Part shown: in pieces, positions 21,129 through 32,786 of the stretch
Position numbering within the stretch: position 1 is the stretch's first letter
How the letters are laid out: the number at the start of each line of letters is the position of its first letter
NCBI GenBank assembly: GCA_028571685.1
Contig: CM053144.1
Location: 94,456,171 to 94,520,170, forward strand
Direction: 5' to 3'
DNA: 64,000 nt
Origin: Heterohyrax brucei
Taxonomy: Eukaryota > Chordata > Mammalia > Hyracoidea > Procaviidae
The notes under the pieces: model-generated
Told to the model about the DNA's origin: nothing
Seen by the model: the letters and a program-made list of their open reading frames with translations, nothing else
Databases searched by the model: none
Made by a program: the position numbers and the translations under genes

Positions 21129-24100
21129 TTATAGCAGGGATCTAATACAATATTTGTGCTTTTGCCACTGACTGATTTCACTCAGCATAATGTCTTCCAA
21201 TTGAAACCAGGTTATGAAATGCTTCCTAAAATCATCATTGTTCTTTATCATTGCATAGTGTTTCACTGAGTTTATGTACCATAGTTTGTTTATCCATTCA
21301 TCTGTTGATGGGCATCTGCGTTGATTCCATCTTTTTGCTGTTGTGAACTGTGCTGCAGTAAACATTCACAAGCATGTATCTGTGTGAGAGACTTTGTTTC
21401 TGTAGGATATATTCTGAGCAGTGGTATTACTAGGTCAAATGGTATTTCTATTTCCAGCTTTTTATGGAAGTGTCAAATTGCTTTCCACTGTGGTTGCACC
21501 ATTTTGCAATCCCACTAGCAGTGCAGGAGAGTTCTGATCTTTCCACAGCCTCTCCAGCAATTGATGTTTTTTGTTTTTTGGATTTTGGCCAGCCTTGTTG
21601 GGGTGAGATGATATCTTACTGTAGTTTTGATTTGGGCTTCTCTGATAGTAATGATTCTCAGCATTTCCTCATGTGTCTTTTGGCTGCCTGGATATCCTCT
21701 TTAGTGAAGTATCTGTCCATCTCCTTTGGCCATCACTTAATTGGGTTATTTACCGTTTTCTTGTTGATATTTTGCAATACCTTGTAGATTATGGAGATTA
21801 AATGTTGGTCTGACATGTAGTTGCCAAGTATTTTATCCCATTCTATAGGTGGTCTTTTAACTCTTTTGATAAAGTCTTTGGATGAGCAAAAGTGTTTGAT
21901 TCTTAGTAGTTTTTATCTGTTTTTCTCCTCTGTTAATCATACTTTATCAGATTTTTTGTCTAAGTCATGTATTAGAACTTCCATTGTTGACCCTATTTTT
22001 TCTCGCATGATCTTCACCATTTTAGGTTTGATATTTAGGTGTGATTCATTTAGAGTTAGTTTTTGTGTAAAGTGTGAGATATGGGTCTTGTTTCAGCTTT
22101 TGCAGCCAGCACCATTTCTTAAAGAGACTGTTTTTACCCTAATTTATGACCTTGGGGCCTTTGTTGAATATCAACTGTTCATAAGAGGATGGTGGTATCT
22201 CTGGGTCTCAACTCTGTTCCATTGGTCTATATTTCTCTTTTTGTACCAGTAACAGGCTCTTTTGACTACTGTGGCGGTGTAATATGTTCTAAGGTCAGGC
22301 AGTGTGAGGCGTTCCACTGTGTTCCTCTTCTGCAGTAATATGTTACATATCTGAGATTTGTTTCACTTTCAAACAAGCTTGGTGATTTTTTTCTCCATTG
22401 TGTTAAAAAATGATGCTGGAATTTGTATTGAGATTGCATTGTAAGTGTAGTTCGCTTTGGGTAAAATAGACATTTTCACATGTTAAGTCTTCCTGTCCAT
22501 GAGCAGGGTAGGTTTCTCCACAAGAAGTATCTTTTTGTTTCTTTCAGTAAGGTCTTGGTACTTCTCTCAGTACAGGTCCTTTCTTTCTCTGGTTAGACTT
22601 ATTCGTGTGTATTTTAACTTCTTGAGGGCTACAGTAAATGGTATTGATTTGGTGATTTCTTCTCTAATGACCTCTTTGTTGATGTAAAGGACTCTTGCTG
22701 ATTTACTTACATTCATCTTATATCTTGATTCCTTGCTGAATTCTTCTATTAGTTCCAGTAGTTTACTTAGGATCTTTAGGATTTTCTGCATATACAATCA
22801 TATCATCTGCATATAGGGAGATATTTACTTCTTTGCCAGTACAGATGTCCTTTATTTCTTTGTCTTGTCTAATTGCTCAGGCTAGAATTTCTAGTACAAT
22901 GTTGAATAGAAGTGGTGACAGTGGGCATCCTTGTCTAGTTCCCATTCTCAAGGGGAATTCTTTCAGTCTGTCTCCATTCAGGATGATGGAGGCAGTTGGC
23001 TTTGTGTAAATGCCACTTATTGTGTTGACAGATTTCCCCTTCTGTTTTACTGAGAGTTTTTAGCATGAATGGGTGTTGGACTTTGTCCAATTCCTTTTCT
23101 GCATTAGTTGAAAAAAATTAGGTGATTCTTATCCTTTGTGCTATTTATGTGGTTGATCACATTAATAGTTTTTCTGATGCTGAACCAGCCTTGCATCCCT
23201 TGTATGAAACTTGATCATGATAGATCATGCTTTTGATATGTTGTTGAATTCTGTTGGCTAGGATTTTATTGAAAGTTTTTGCATCTTGGTTCATGAGTGA
23301 TATTCGTCTGTAATTTTCCTTTTTTGTGGGTTTTTTCCCTGGCTTTGATATCTGGGTTATGCTGGCTTCATAGAATGAATTTGGGAGGATTTCATCCCTT
23401 TTTATGCTGTGAAATAGCCTCGGTAGCATTGCAATTAACTCCTTTCTAAAGGCTTGATAGAATTCTCCAGTGAAGCCATCTGGGCCAGGACTTTTTTTTG
23501 GTTGGTAGGTTTTTAATTTCTTTTTCAATCTCATCCTTTGTGATGAGTTTATTCAGATGTTCTGTTTCTCCTCGTGATAATTTTGGTAGGTGATATGAAT
23601 CTAGAAATTTGTCCATTTCCTCTAGGTTTTCAAATCTGTTAGAGTATAGTCTTTTGTAGTATTCTGTTATGATACTTTTAATTTCAGTTGGGTCTGTTGT
23701 GACATCTCCCGTCTCATTTTTTATTTGGGTTGTTTTCCTCTCCTGTTTTTGTTTTGTAAGTTTAGCCAGTGTTTTGTCAATTTTGTTGATCTTTTCAGAG
23801 AACCAGCTTTGTGTTTTGTCATTTTTTTTTTCCAACTGTTCTTCTATTCACTAATTCATTTAGTTCTACTCTGATCTTTATGATCTGTTTTCTTCTGGTG
23901 CCTGAAGAGTCCGTTGTTGCTCATTCTGCTTGTTCAAGCTGTAGGGTTAATTCTTTGGTTTGGGTCTTTTCTTCATTCTGGATATGTACATTTATGGAGA
24001 TAAATTGACTTCTGTGCATTACTTTTGCTGTATCCGTTAGGTTCTGGTAGGATGTGCTTTCATTCTCATTTGATTCTATGAATTTCTTTATTTCATCCTT

Positions 24101-24879
24101 GATTTCTTCAGTAACCCATAGATGTTTGAGCAAGGTATTGTTCAGTTTCTATGAGTTCCAATTTCTACCTATGTTTTTTATGCTATTGGTTTCAAGTTTT
24201 ATGGCTTTATAGTTTGAGAAGACAGTTTGCAATAGTTCAATGGTTTGGATTTTGTTGAGGCTTGCTTTATGTCCTAACATATGGCCTCTTCTGGAAAATG
24301 GTCCAAGTGCTTGGAGAAGAAGGTGTACCTATATGTTGATAGGTAAGAAGTTCTTTATATGTCAGTGAGGTCTAGTTGCTTAATTGTCACAATAAGATCG
24401 TCTGCATCTTTACTGAGCTTTTTTCTGGATGATTTGTCCATTGCTGAAAGTGGAGTGTTGAGTTTCCAACTATTATTACAGAGTGATCTATCTCATTTTT
24501 CAGTGCTGTCAGTATTTGATGTATTTAGATGCTGTGGTATTGGGTGCATAAACGTTTAATATGGCTATATCCTGCTTACATATTGAACATTTCAGAAATA
24601 ATTACCATCCTTGTCCATGCTTGTGGATTTTACATTGAAGTTTATTTTATTTGAGATTAGTATTTCCATGTCTGGTCTTTGTATGTTGTAGCTTGATATA
24701 TATTTTTCCATCCTTTAGTTTTCAGTTTGTTCATATCTTTGAGTCTAAGGTGTGTTTCTTTTAAGCAACATGTGGACAGATGTATTTTATTCCACGATAT
24801 CACTCTCTGTTTCTTTATTGGAGTGTTCAATCCATTTACATTGTGTGATTATTGATAGCTATGTGTTTAGTGCTGTCAT
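21129..24879 (-). pseudogene. L1 ORF2 (endonuclease and reverse transcriptase), dead
   Basis: ORF2 would start at the ATG ending at 24,879, coding MTALNT and then a stop at codon 7. That stop alone disables it. Readable fragments follow in order: N-terminal endonuclease (24.88 to about 24.15 kb), a pre-RT segment at 23,446-23,835 ([20 protein letters not shown]), RT palm [16 protein letters not shown] at about 23.47 kb, the YADD catalytic box at 22,802-22,813, and KLLELIEEFSKESRYKMN downstream. The C-terminus includes EWINKLWYINSVKHYAMIK, ending at 21,129. Length about 3.75 kb is normal for L1 ORF2. Frameshifts and stops are spread throughout. Confidence 0.93.
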
Positions 24880-25351
24880 TTTGATGCCTTTATTATTGTA
24901 TTATTGTTGATGTTTTCTATGTTGCTCTTAATGTATTGTTTTGTATGTTATTAATATTCTGGTCTGGGTCATTCTTCTTTATAGGTTAACTTTTCATCTT
25001 TTTTCAGTGTTTGTTTTGTGTTTGTTAAGACTCTTGAATTATGTTTCTTGTATTGATATGTCACATTGTTATTTTGCTTTGCAGTTACCCATATGATCCC
25101 CCTTAATATTCTAAGTTTAAACCAGACTTTAGCTTCTGCATATCTTTTTAATTTTGTGTCTTATCTGGAAGTGTTATACCTAGTGTAATATAGCCCTCTT
25201 TTTAGTGTGATGATGTTATAGTTTTCATGTAAAGATCACTGGTTCCCTTCTTTTAATACTGTAGCATGGTTTGAGCTTTTTGTCTTCCCTAACTGAGTAG
25301 GATTCTGTGTCCTGCATTGCCTCTTTAAATATACACTTGATGTTTTTGTTT

Positions 25352-26231
25352 TTATAAACAAAGAGCTTCTTTCAGTATTTCTTGTAGTTTTGGTTTGCTT
25401 TTCACAAAGTCTCTAAGCTTCTGTTTGTCTGCAAATGTCTTAATTTCACCTTCATATTTGAGACACAATTTTGTAGGATGTATAATTCTTGGTTGAAAGT
25501 TTTTCTCCTTCAAGACTTTGAATATGTCATCCCACTGCACTCTTGCCAACATTGTGTCTGCCAAGAATTCAGATGAAAGCCCACAGGGCTTCCCTCTGTA
25601 TATTAGCTTTACTGTAAGCCTCACTGCCTTTAAGAGCTTCTGTGTTTCATTTTATTAAGCTTGATTGTAGTATGTCTTGGTGTCTTTCTTTTGGGGTCTA
25701 GTTTTTGTGGCATTCTGTATGCATCTTGGATATCTATGTTTTCTTTTATAATTTCAGGGAAGTTTTCTATCAGCAACTCTACAACAATATTCTCTCTCTC
25801 TCTTTTTTTTTTAGCTATCCCTCCCTGTTGAGGAACTCCAATTATTTGTGGATTATTCCTCTTAATAGAGTCCCATGTATTTCTTAATACTTTTTCATTT
25901 TTCTTCTCTGATTTTTCCTCATAGATGCTGTGTCAGTTGCTCTATCCTCAAGCTTACTAACTCTGGCCTCCACTTCCTCAATTCTGCTCTTTTGGCTTTG
26001 GATTGAATTGTCTAACTGTGTAATTTTGTTGTTGATTTGCTGGATTTTAGATTGTTGATGGTCTGTCAGTTTAATAGCTTGCTTAATTTTTTTATTTTAT
26101 TCTGCAGCATTTTGTTTAATCTCTAGGAGGGCTCTATACATAATTAATTTGTTCTCGACCTCTGATAGTTTCTGAAAGGCTTCTTCATCTGGGAAGTTTT
26201 TAGATTCATTTTGGGAGTTTTCTGGAACCAT
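25352..26231 (-). pseudogene. L1 ORF1 (RNA-binding chaperone), dead
   Basis: The C-terminal domain is readable at 25,352-25,624: YRGKPCGLSSEFLADTMLAR, then NFQPRIIHPTKLCLKYEGE, FADKQKLRDFVKSKPKLQE and ILKEALCL before the stop. This is the standard C-terminal domain of L1 ORF1p, which coats L1 RNA as a trimer. Upstream is the coiled-coil region, in pieces. The first ATG suggested is at about 26,231 (MVPENSQNESKNFPDEEAFQ). The middle is interrupted by stops and shifts. Confidence 0.88.
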
Positions 26232-27351
26232 GGTGGACTGCTTCTTTAAATGGTTAGTTATTGTTTTCTCACCATCTAGAAGCTATTCACTTTCTCTGGT
26301 TTTGCCTCAACTGGAGCTGAGGCATAGTTCTAAGAAGGGAGTTGTTCACCAGCTGCTTCTGTGTACTCTAGTGACTGGCCCCAGGTTGACTCTCTGGGGT
26401 TGCAGGCTCTGCCTCCTGACTGGCATAGACTGCAACCTCTTTATGGAGTCACTGGGGAGCTGTCAGCCAATGCTATGACATGGACTAGTGAAGGGTAGAG
26501 GAGATGCTGCCAAGGTGCTCAGCAGTAAGCTCTCCAGGTGGGCTTATTTTAAAAAGATACTTTACTGCTAAGTGAGGAGATGTCTAACAGCTGCCAAAAT
26601 CAGGCCCTTAAGTGTGGCAGGCTCTGCATTCTAGGTGACAAATAAAGCATGTCATAGGCTATTCCCAGATGCTATGACATGTTTCAAAGAAGAGAGGGGT
26701 TAGGGCCTAGATTCCTTCCTCTGCCCATCTAGGCCCTACCTATAACTCTAGCCATCACCAACCTAAACACAGCTTTTCTGTTGGAGAATCACTTTCCATA
26801 CAGGCACTGCTTCTCAGTGTGAGAATTAGCCCCAGCTAAGACCACTGAATGGGTGACTCTACCTCCCAGCTGATCAAGATGACATCCTGCCTGAGTTGTC
26901 CTTCCTGCCATGAAAAAGCAAAATCTATGGTGCAGCTCAGAAAAGAGAGGGTGAAGGGACAGTTGTGCCTTCAATCAGAAGCTAGGCTGTCAATATGTGG
27001 CCATCTCAAGCACAGTCTCTCTACTGCACTGTATGCTGTTTACTTAAGCACTGCAATTCGGCATATTAGCCAGTTCATGCCCAGTCCCAGCCTCTCTGGT
27101 AACAAAGAAGGCATCAATACCTGCAGTCCTCCCAAATAATTAGTCAGCAGAAGCAGGATTCAGCATGCCATTACCCGGTCTAAGAGAGAGGTAGTTGCCC
27201 CTCTTACTGGCACCTAGTCCAATCTGACAACCCTATTCCAGATCCTAGGGCTTCCCAGATGCCCGTTCTTCTCCATTCAATTATCATTCCAGATCTCAGT
27301 TTTCAGAGGGAATAGAGGAGATATATCTAGTCTGCCATCTTGACCCCACTC
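26232..27351 (-). other. 5' UTR of the full-length L1
   Basis: About 1.1 kb, more GC-rich than the rest of the L1, ending at the canonical CAAGATGG-type L1 5' terminus. It would carry the internal Pol II promoter in an active copy. I see no specific binding sites that I can call. Confidence 0.75.
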
Positions 27352-27367
27352 CTTCACCTTGCTTTTG
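27352..27367 (+). repeat. 16-bp target-site duplication, right, of the full-length L1
   Basis: CTTCACCTTGCTTTTG, identical to 20,134-20,149. Confidence 0.95.
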
Positions 27368-27499
27368 AGATCAAGTACACCTCACAGCTAAACTCATACA
27401 CAGTAATGCATCTATTCTGCAAGGACCAGACCTGCATGTCCATCAAGATAGCTTCTATCTACACAACCTTGTTCATATTTAATTAAAATTAAACCTAAC

Positions 27500-27620
27500 T
27501 TAAAATTTATTTTCTTAGTAGCACTACATTTCAAATGTTGCTAATGGCTACCTTACTGATTAGTACAATACAGACTATTTCTATTATTGCAATAAGTTCT
27601 ATTGGACAGCATTGCTTTTC
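27500..27620. mobile_element. hAT-type DNA transposon fossil end
   Basis: CATTTCAAATGTTGCTAATGG, GGCTACCTTACTGATTAGTA and AAGTTCTATTGGACAGC match the terminal part of a mammal-wide hAT element ('catttcaagtgctcaatagcc...gttctattggacagcgctg'). Short and decayed. Confidence 0.6.
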
Positions 27621-27785
27621 ACTAAAAATTTACTAAATTTACAGCCAGATTCCTGATCTTTGAACATCCCTTAGATGATAAAGAAAATGCTAGAGTGATA
27701 TCTGTAGCCCTCTGCTAAGGGGGAATTGAGAAATTAGAGATCTATAATTAAAATTGGCATTTCTTTCTTTTGGGGGGGGACACAC

Positions 27786-28322
27786 GATCACTGACAGGTT
27801 CGTGAACTCATCCTAAAAAAAGTCTGACATACTTCATTACTGAATGTCACGATGGTCACCTTCAAAGTACTCCCCTTAGGAAGCTATGTACCAATACCAA
27901 CACCTAATCCCCCCTTTAAAGCAATTTTGGAACTCTTTTTCTGGAATGGCCATCAGAGCTTTTGTTGTATTACCTTTGATGTCCTGGATATCATTAAAAT
28001 GTTTTTCTTTCAATATTTATCTTCGGGTAAAGAAAAACATCACTGGGGCCACATCAGGTGAGTAGGGAGAGTGTTCCATTACAGTTATTTTCTACTGGCT
28101 GAAAACTCCCTCACAGAGAACTATGTAATTAGGTGCATGAACTTGCCACCATATGCAATGGCCATTCCAGAAAGAATTCCAAAATTGCTTTGAAGGATGG
28201 ACAAGCCACTGGCATTGGCGCATACCTTCCAAGGGGAGTACTTCAAACGTGACCACAGTGATATTCAGAAACAAATGTGGCACTTAGAACAATTAAGTTC
28301 GCAGACTTAATTGTCAGACTGT
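27786..28322 (-). mobile_element. Mariner-derived foldback (palindromic) MITE, copy 1
   Basis: Both ends are versions of the same mariner 3' terminus in opposite orientation. On the left, AGTACTCCCCTTAGGAAGC and CTTTAAAGCAATTTTGGAAC. On the right, the complement: CAAAATTGCTTTGAAGGATG and AAGGGGAGTACTTCAAACG. The arms are about 165-175 bp around a 180-200-bp centre. The outer ends include AATTAAGTTCGCAGACTTAA. Inside the arm the mariner transposase C-terminus is encoded (EKEFQNCF-like, EGW-like, GEYFE-like). No intact transposase, so non-autonomous. The orientation given is that of the central transposase piece. Confidence 0.8.
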
Positions 28323-28825
28323 GATAAATTGAGTAGCAAGACTAATGCTGATCCTTAGAGACTAGACCATCAGCAAAGACAATTCAGTTTCATCCTTTTG
28401 CATTGAAAGGCTCAGAAAGTCTTAGTCTGAGAACTTTTTTGCCTAAATACAAAGCTTAGCTTTCTATATCTCTCACATGACTTTGAGAACATCTAGCTTA
28501 TAGGATTAGAATTATTACATATGCCTTTGCAAATACAGAAAGACTTTTGGTTTATACTAAATGAGTTTTATCAAGTGGAAATCTATCTTACATGGTAAAT
28601 ATTCTATGATGTTTATTTAAAAGTGAAAAGTATTAGTTAGGACCTTGTATATTTCATCTTTCAAAATTTAGAACCTCAAAGGAATATCCATTGAACATTT
28701 CCCTTGATTTCTTTGAAAATGGGCTACTTCTCTTTTTTATTATGATCGTATATATAATTTTGGCCCTAAAACATGTATTCTGTGTAAATAACATCAGAGA
28801 TAGCTTGATTATATCCTATGTTACT

Positions 28826-29352
28826 TGTCTTGGATTGAATTGTCTTCCCACAAAGTATGTGTCAACTTGACTAAGCCATAATTCCCAGTGTTGTGTGATT
28901 GTCCACAATTTTGTCATCTGATGTGATTTTCTTATGTGTTATAAATCCTATCTCTATGATATTGATGAGGTTAGACACACAGCAGTTACATTAACGAGGC
29001 AGGACTCAATCTTTAAGATTAGATTGTATCTTAAACAAATGTCTTTAATATCTTCTTGAGCTATTAAAAGACAGACGCTATCAGAGAGACATGAGGACTT
29101 CTTACTACCAAGAAAGCAGTGCTAAGAGCACAGTGTGTCTTCTAGACCTGAGGTTCCAGTGAGGAGAAGCTTCTAGACCAAGGGAGGATAGATTACAAGG
29201 ACCTTCCTCCAGAGTTGACAGAGAGAAAAAGTCTTTCTCTGAAGCTGATATGCTGAATTCAGACTTTTAATCTACTAAACTGTGAAAGAATGAGATTCTC
29301 TGTGTTAAAACCATCCACTTGTGTTTCCATTATGGCTGACCTAGTTAACACA
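28826..29352 (+). mobile_element. ERVL-MaLR-like solo LTR
   Basis: It opens TGTCTTGGATTGAATTGTC and has the layout of the MLT/MST-type LTRs: GACATGAGGACTTCTTACTA, AAGAAAGCAGTGCTAAGAGC, TAGACCTGAGGTTCCAGTGA. It ends near ACCATCCACTTGTGTTTCCA, ATTATGGCTGACC and TTAACACA. The same family is at 57.1 kb and, inverted, at 50.6 kb. No internal retroviral region is present. I could not find a convincing 5-bp TSD for this copy. Confidence 0.7.
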
Positions 29353-29966
29353 TTCATGAAAGTTAATTTGACTCAAATAATTCAAAATCACCTTAGGCAG
29401 AAAATATGCCTACTTTCCCTTAATATTTTACTAGTAAGTATCTATGCCAAAAGAGGGTTTATTCATAAATAGCTGGTTAATACAATGAACATCTACTGGA
29501 CATAGAACAGTGTGCTACAGCTTTTGAAGATCTAATTTAGATTCGATTGTGGTACCAGTTTTGATTTTCCATTAAAAGAATGTGACCAGAGCTGTTATAA
29601 AAGAAGCTTGACATTTGGAATGATTTGAAGAGTTACTTGAGTTATCAAAACCTTCATTCTTATTTATGAACAAGATTTTCTATTCAGAGAACATATTATA
29701 AAATGATAAAAAGTGAGAGTTTAAAAATGTTACATCTCAATGAGCCCATGTTCTTTGTTTTATTGTCGATAGCTGAGCAGAGAACACTCTGTCTGCTTCT
29801 TTGCCTTCCTCACTCCTTCTCCTTCAGAAGTTCCCCTAGACAAACTGAGTGAAGATCTAGAAAGTAGTTGAAGTGAGAGCCAGATGTAAGCTTTCAAGCA
29901 AGTTAAAAGTTTTTAGTTCAAATTCACTCAAGTAGATGGCTATTTTATGTAAATAATTGAGAAGTG

Positions 29967-30150
29967 GACTCAATTCTGACTTGTGGCTATCTTGTATGTC
30001 AGAGTAGAACTGTGCTCCATAGGGTTTTCAATTGCCAACTTTTTTTGCTGTTGTTCAGAAATATGTCACCATACCTTTCTTTTGAGGTGCCTCTGAGAGG
30101 ACTCAAACAATCAGACTTTTATTAGTAACTGAGCACCCTGACCATTTGCA
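29967..30150 (-). repeat. AfroSINE long form, minus strand, decayed
   Basis: GGACTCAATTCTGACTTGTG, GTCAGAGTAGAACTGTGCTC, GAGGTGCCTCTGAGAGGACT and TTAGTAACTGAGCACCCTGA. The extra middle segment marks the long form. Confidence 0.8.
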
Positions 30151-30186
30151 TCAGTCAGAGCCTCCACAGAGAAGAAAGTGACTATG

Positions 30187-30523
30187 CCATGGACTACCAA
30201 AAGAATGAACAAATCTGTCTTGGAGGAAAGTACAGCCATAAGCCTCCTTAGAAGCAAGGATGGTGAGACTATATCCCACATAATTTGGATATGTTATCAG
30301 GAAGGATGAATCCTTGGAGAAGGACATCACTCTTACGAAAGTAGAGGGTCACTGTAAAAGAGGAAGGCCCTCAGTAAGATGGACTGACCCAGTGGCTGCA
30401 AGAACGGACTCAAACATCATAATGACTAAGAGGATGGCACAGGGCTGGACAGTGTTTTCTTCAGTTGTACAGAGGGTCTCTCTATGTTGTAACCAACTAG
30501 ATGGCACCTAAAACAACAACTGT
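30187..30523 (+). mobile_element. RTE LINE 3' end
   Basis: CATGGACTACCAAAAGAATG, AACAAATCTGTCTTGGAGG, AAGCAAGGATGGTGAGACTA, TGTTATCAGGAAGGATGAAT, AGAAGGACATCACTC and AGTAGAGGGTCACTG. The end reads AACCAACTAGATGGCACCTA and AAACAACAACT. It is 5' truncated at the C-terminal coding end. Confidence 0.88.
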
Positions 30524-30529
30524 ATATGT

Positions 30530-31955
30530 ATATATATTCACATGAAATACCATTTTATTTTTCCTAAATGTTTCTCAGATCTTAAATCTACTGGAAATGC
30601 CAAAAAGTGAGACTCACTGACAAAGCCTTATGATTGACCACGTATCAAGGAGCCCCTTTGTCTCGTAGTCTTTTTCTGGTCAGTGTAGTCTTCTCCCCAG
30701 CACATTTTCTCCCACTTTTCACTCTCTTTCTGGGTATCAATGTGATGATTGTGTCACTTTAAACCTGCTTGCCATTTTCCCTGAGGTTGGCAGTTAGGCT
30801 GTGACTCACCTGAATGCTAAGGCAGAGGCAAGGCTACTGTTTGGAAACCGAGTAGGAATGTGAAAGGGAACTTGGGTTAGCCACTGGCCATTCTAATTGC
30901 AACTCTTTCAAACCTAAGAAAACCTCTTATTGGGGAGGATTGAAAGTCCAAACATGTTATCCTCTTAAAGCATAGTGTACATGAAGATGGTTTTATGAAT
31001 GACTACCCTCTTGCTGAAACCCAGGTAGGTCAGAAAGAATCTTTGCTTCTTGAAATAAAAATAATGACATCTTATTATCACTTTGCTCTTTTTCAAATAG
31101 ATATGTGGTATATAAAATTTGTAATAGGGATTTAAAGAGAAAGCACAATTTCTAATAGAATCTCCATCTTCATGATAGTATATAACCTTGTTTTCATTCT
31201 GGTGACCTAATTACTTCTTTCCAGTAGGACAGTTATTCATTCCTGACAACCTTCTCCTTAACAATTTTTGTCTGGAGACCTGCACTACCACAGTAAGGGT
31301 AGCGAAGTAAAGGGAAATAGTATCTGCCTTGAAACTTCTTAGAGATTGTCAGATTATTTCTCTTTTCTCTGTTCAAATGTATAAACTTCCTTAAATTTAA
31401 AAAGTAGTCATTTTAAAAGAAAACTAATATATAGGGAAGAAATCCTAAAGAAATGAAAATAACTTGACATAGATTTCTTTGTATCAGATTACAGACTTTA
31501 GACAAGAAGCATAAAATGAGCAACCATTAACGGTGAGGATATAAAATTGTCAGACATTCTTTATGGAAGTACCAAAGCTTCTATGTATTTGCTTTGACAG
31601 TAACACAGTTAACATCTGTATAATCATTTGCAGTTGACAAAAGGGCTTTTATATCCTATGCTTCATTTGAGCTTCATCGCAAAGATTTCTTTGGGATCAA
31701 AAACAGTTGTTTCTTTTAAGAAATATTTATAATGAAGAATTCCTATTATCTTATTTCAATTTTACTCTTTATTCCTTCCTGTTATAAATTAATTCTCACT
31801 TTCTTAAAATTAGTGTGTCAGTCAAATTTTCACTTATTAAACATTTCTGTGTAAATCACCTTGTTCTGGAATAAAAGTAAACATGTACAAGACATAGTCT
31901 CAGTTGAAAGGAGTTTGCATCTATTTGACTAAAGAGAAAGTGAATAAATATTATG
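30530..31955. other. No gene recognised; old DNA
   Basis: AT-rich. A faint piece of the ancient repeat seen at 9.6 kb may lie at about 31,815-31,930. No exon is supported. Confidence 0.45.
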
Positions 31956-31960
31956 AAACT

Positions 31961-32017
31961 GGAAACCCTGGTTGCATAGTGGTTAAAACCTGAAGCTACT
32001 AAAAAAAAAAAAAAAAG
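31961..32017 (+). repeat. AfroSINE 5' half ending in an A-run
   Basis: GGAAACCCTGGTTGCATAGT and GGTTAAAACCTGAAGCTACT are followed directly by about 17 A. Only the tRNA-like head is present, and the SINE body and normal tail are missing. Confidence 0.8.
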
Positions 32018-32187
32018 ATTGATGCCAGGGATAGGGTTTTAGAGCACAGGTGGCAGAATGGTGTGACTCAAACCACCAAGACAAGAAAGCAGGAGGTGTG
32101 TTTAATAACAAGCAGGTAATCCATCTGCATAAATCACAGTGTTAAGTATAGCACCTAAAGGTTTTTGAGGAGGGTAGTGACTTTAGT

Positions 32188-32404
32188 GGAGTCACTGGGT
32201 GGTGCAAGTGGTTAATGTATTCGGCTGCAAACCTAAAATTTGGCAGTTTAAGTACACCCAGAGGCACTTTGGAAGAAAATTTTGGTGATGTACTTGCAAA
32301 AAAAATAATCACCAACTTAGAAACCTATGGAGCCCAATTCTACCCAAGCACACACAGGGGTACCATAAGATGGAATCAACTTAATGGCAGATGATTTATT
32401 GGTT
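32188..32404 (+). repeat. AfroSINE long form, near complete
   Basis: GGAGTCACTGGGTGGTGCAA, GGTTAATGTATTCGGCTGCA, CCAGAGGCACTTTGGAAG, then the long-form insert with AATAATCACCAACTTAG and ACACACAGGGGTACCATAAG, ending ACTTAATGGCAGATG. Confidence 0.9.
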
Positions 32405-32786
32405 AGTGACATTAGTTTTCCCTTTATTATCTCTTATGTTCTCAAACCTAAGAATAACAACCAACTGCTTCCAAATCTGTAGTTACATTTCCTACTGGTC
32501 AGCTAAACCTTAACAGTGACAGTTGCCAGTGTGTTTTGACCCAGTGTAATTTACCTGTGACATAGGTGACCTCCCTGACAAGGCAGTGACAGGTGATCAG
32601 GGGAGGAAATGAAATAATTTTATTTTATGTGGCTATTCCCACTTGCTTTTCTAATAAATAGTTGTCAAATACTTCTGTTCTAAAATTGAAAACTTAAATG
32701 TATAGGTGTTTGTTTAAAGAATGTGCTCATGATGATGAAGCAAGTAGAATATGTATTAGAATAATTTTAAGGAAGCTAAACTGCGT

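Larger units (their letters stand above)
20150..27351 (-). mobile_element. L1 LINE, end-to-end copy (about 7.2 kb), inactivated
   Basis: On the minus strand it starts GGAGTGGGGTCAAGATGGCA, the usual L1 5' start. It runs through a 5' UTR of about 1.1 kb, ORF1, an inter-ORF gap of about 470 bp, ORF2 and a 3' UTR of about 1 kb. The poly(A) survives only as a short T-run at the left. A perfect 16-bp TSD flanks it. The copy looks complete at both ends, but both ORFs are broken by stops and shifts. Subfamily 'A' 3' UTR. Confidence 0.95.

Noticed and set aside
28826..29352. Possible 5-bp TSD for this LTR
   Set aside because: The flanks TTACT and TTCAT do not match, so only the LTR itself is called.
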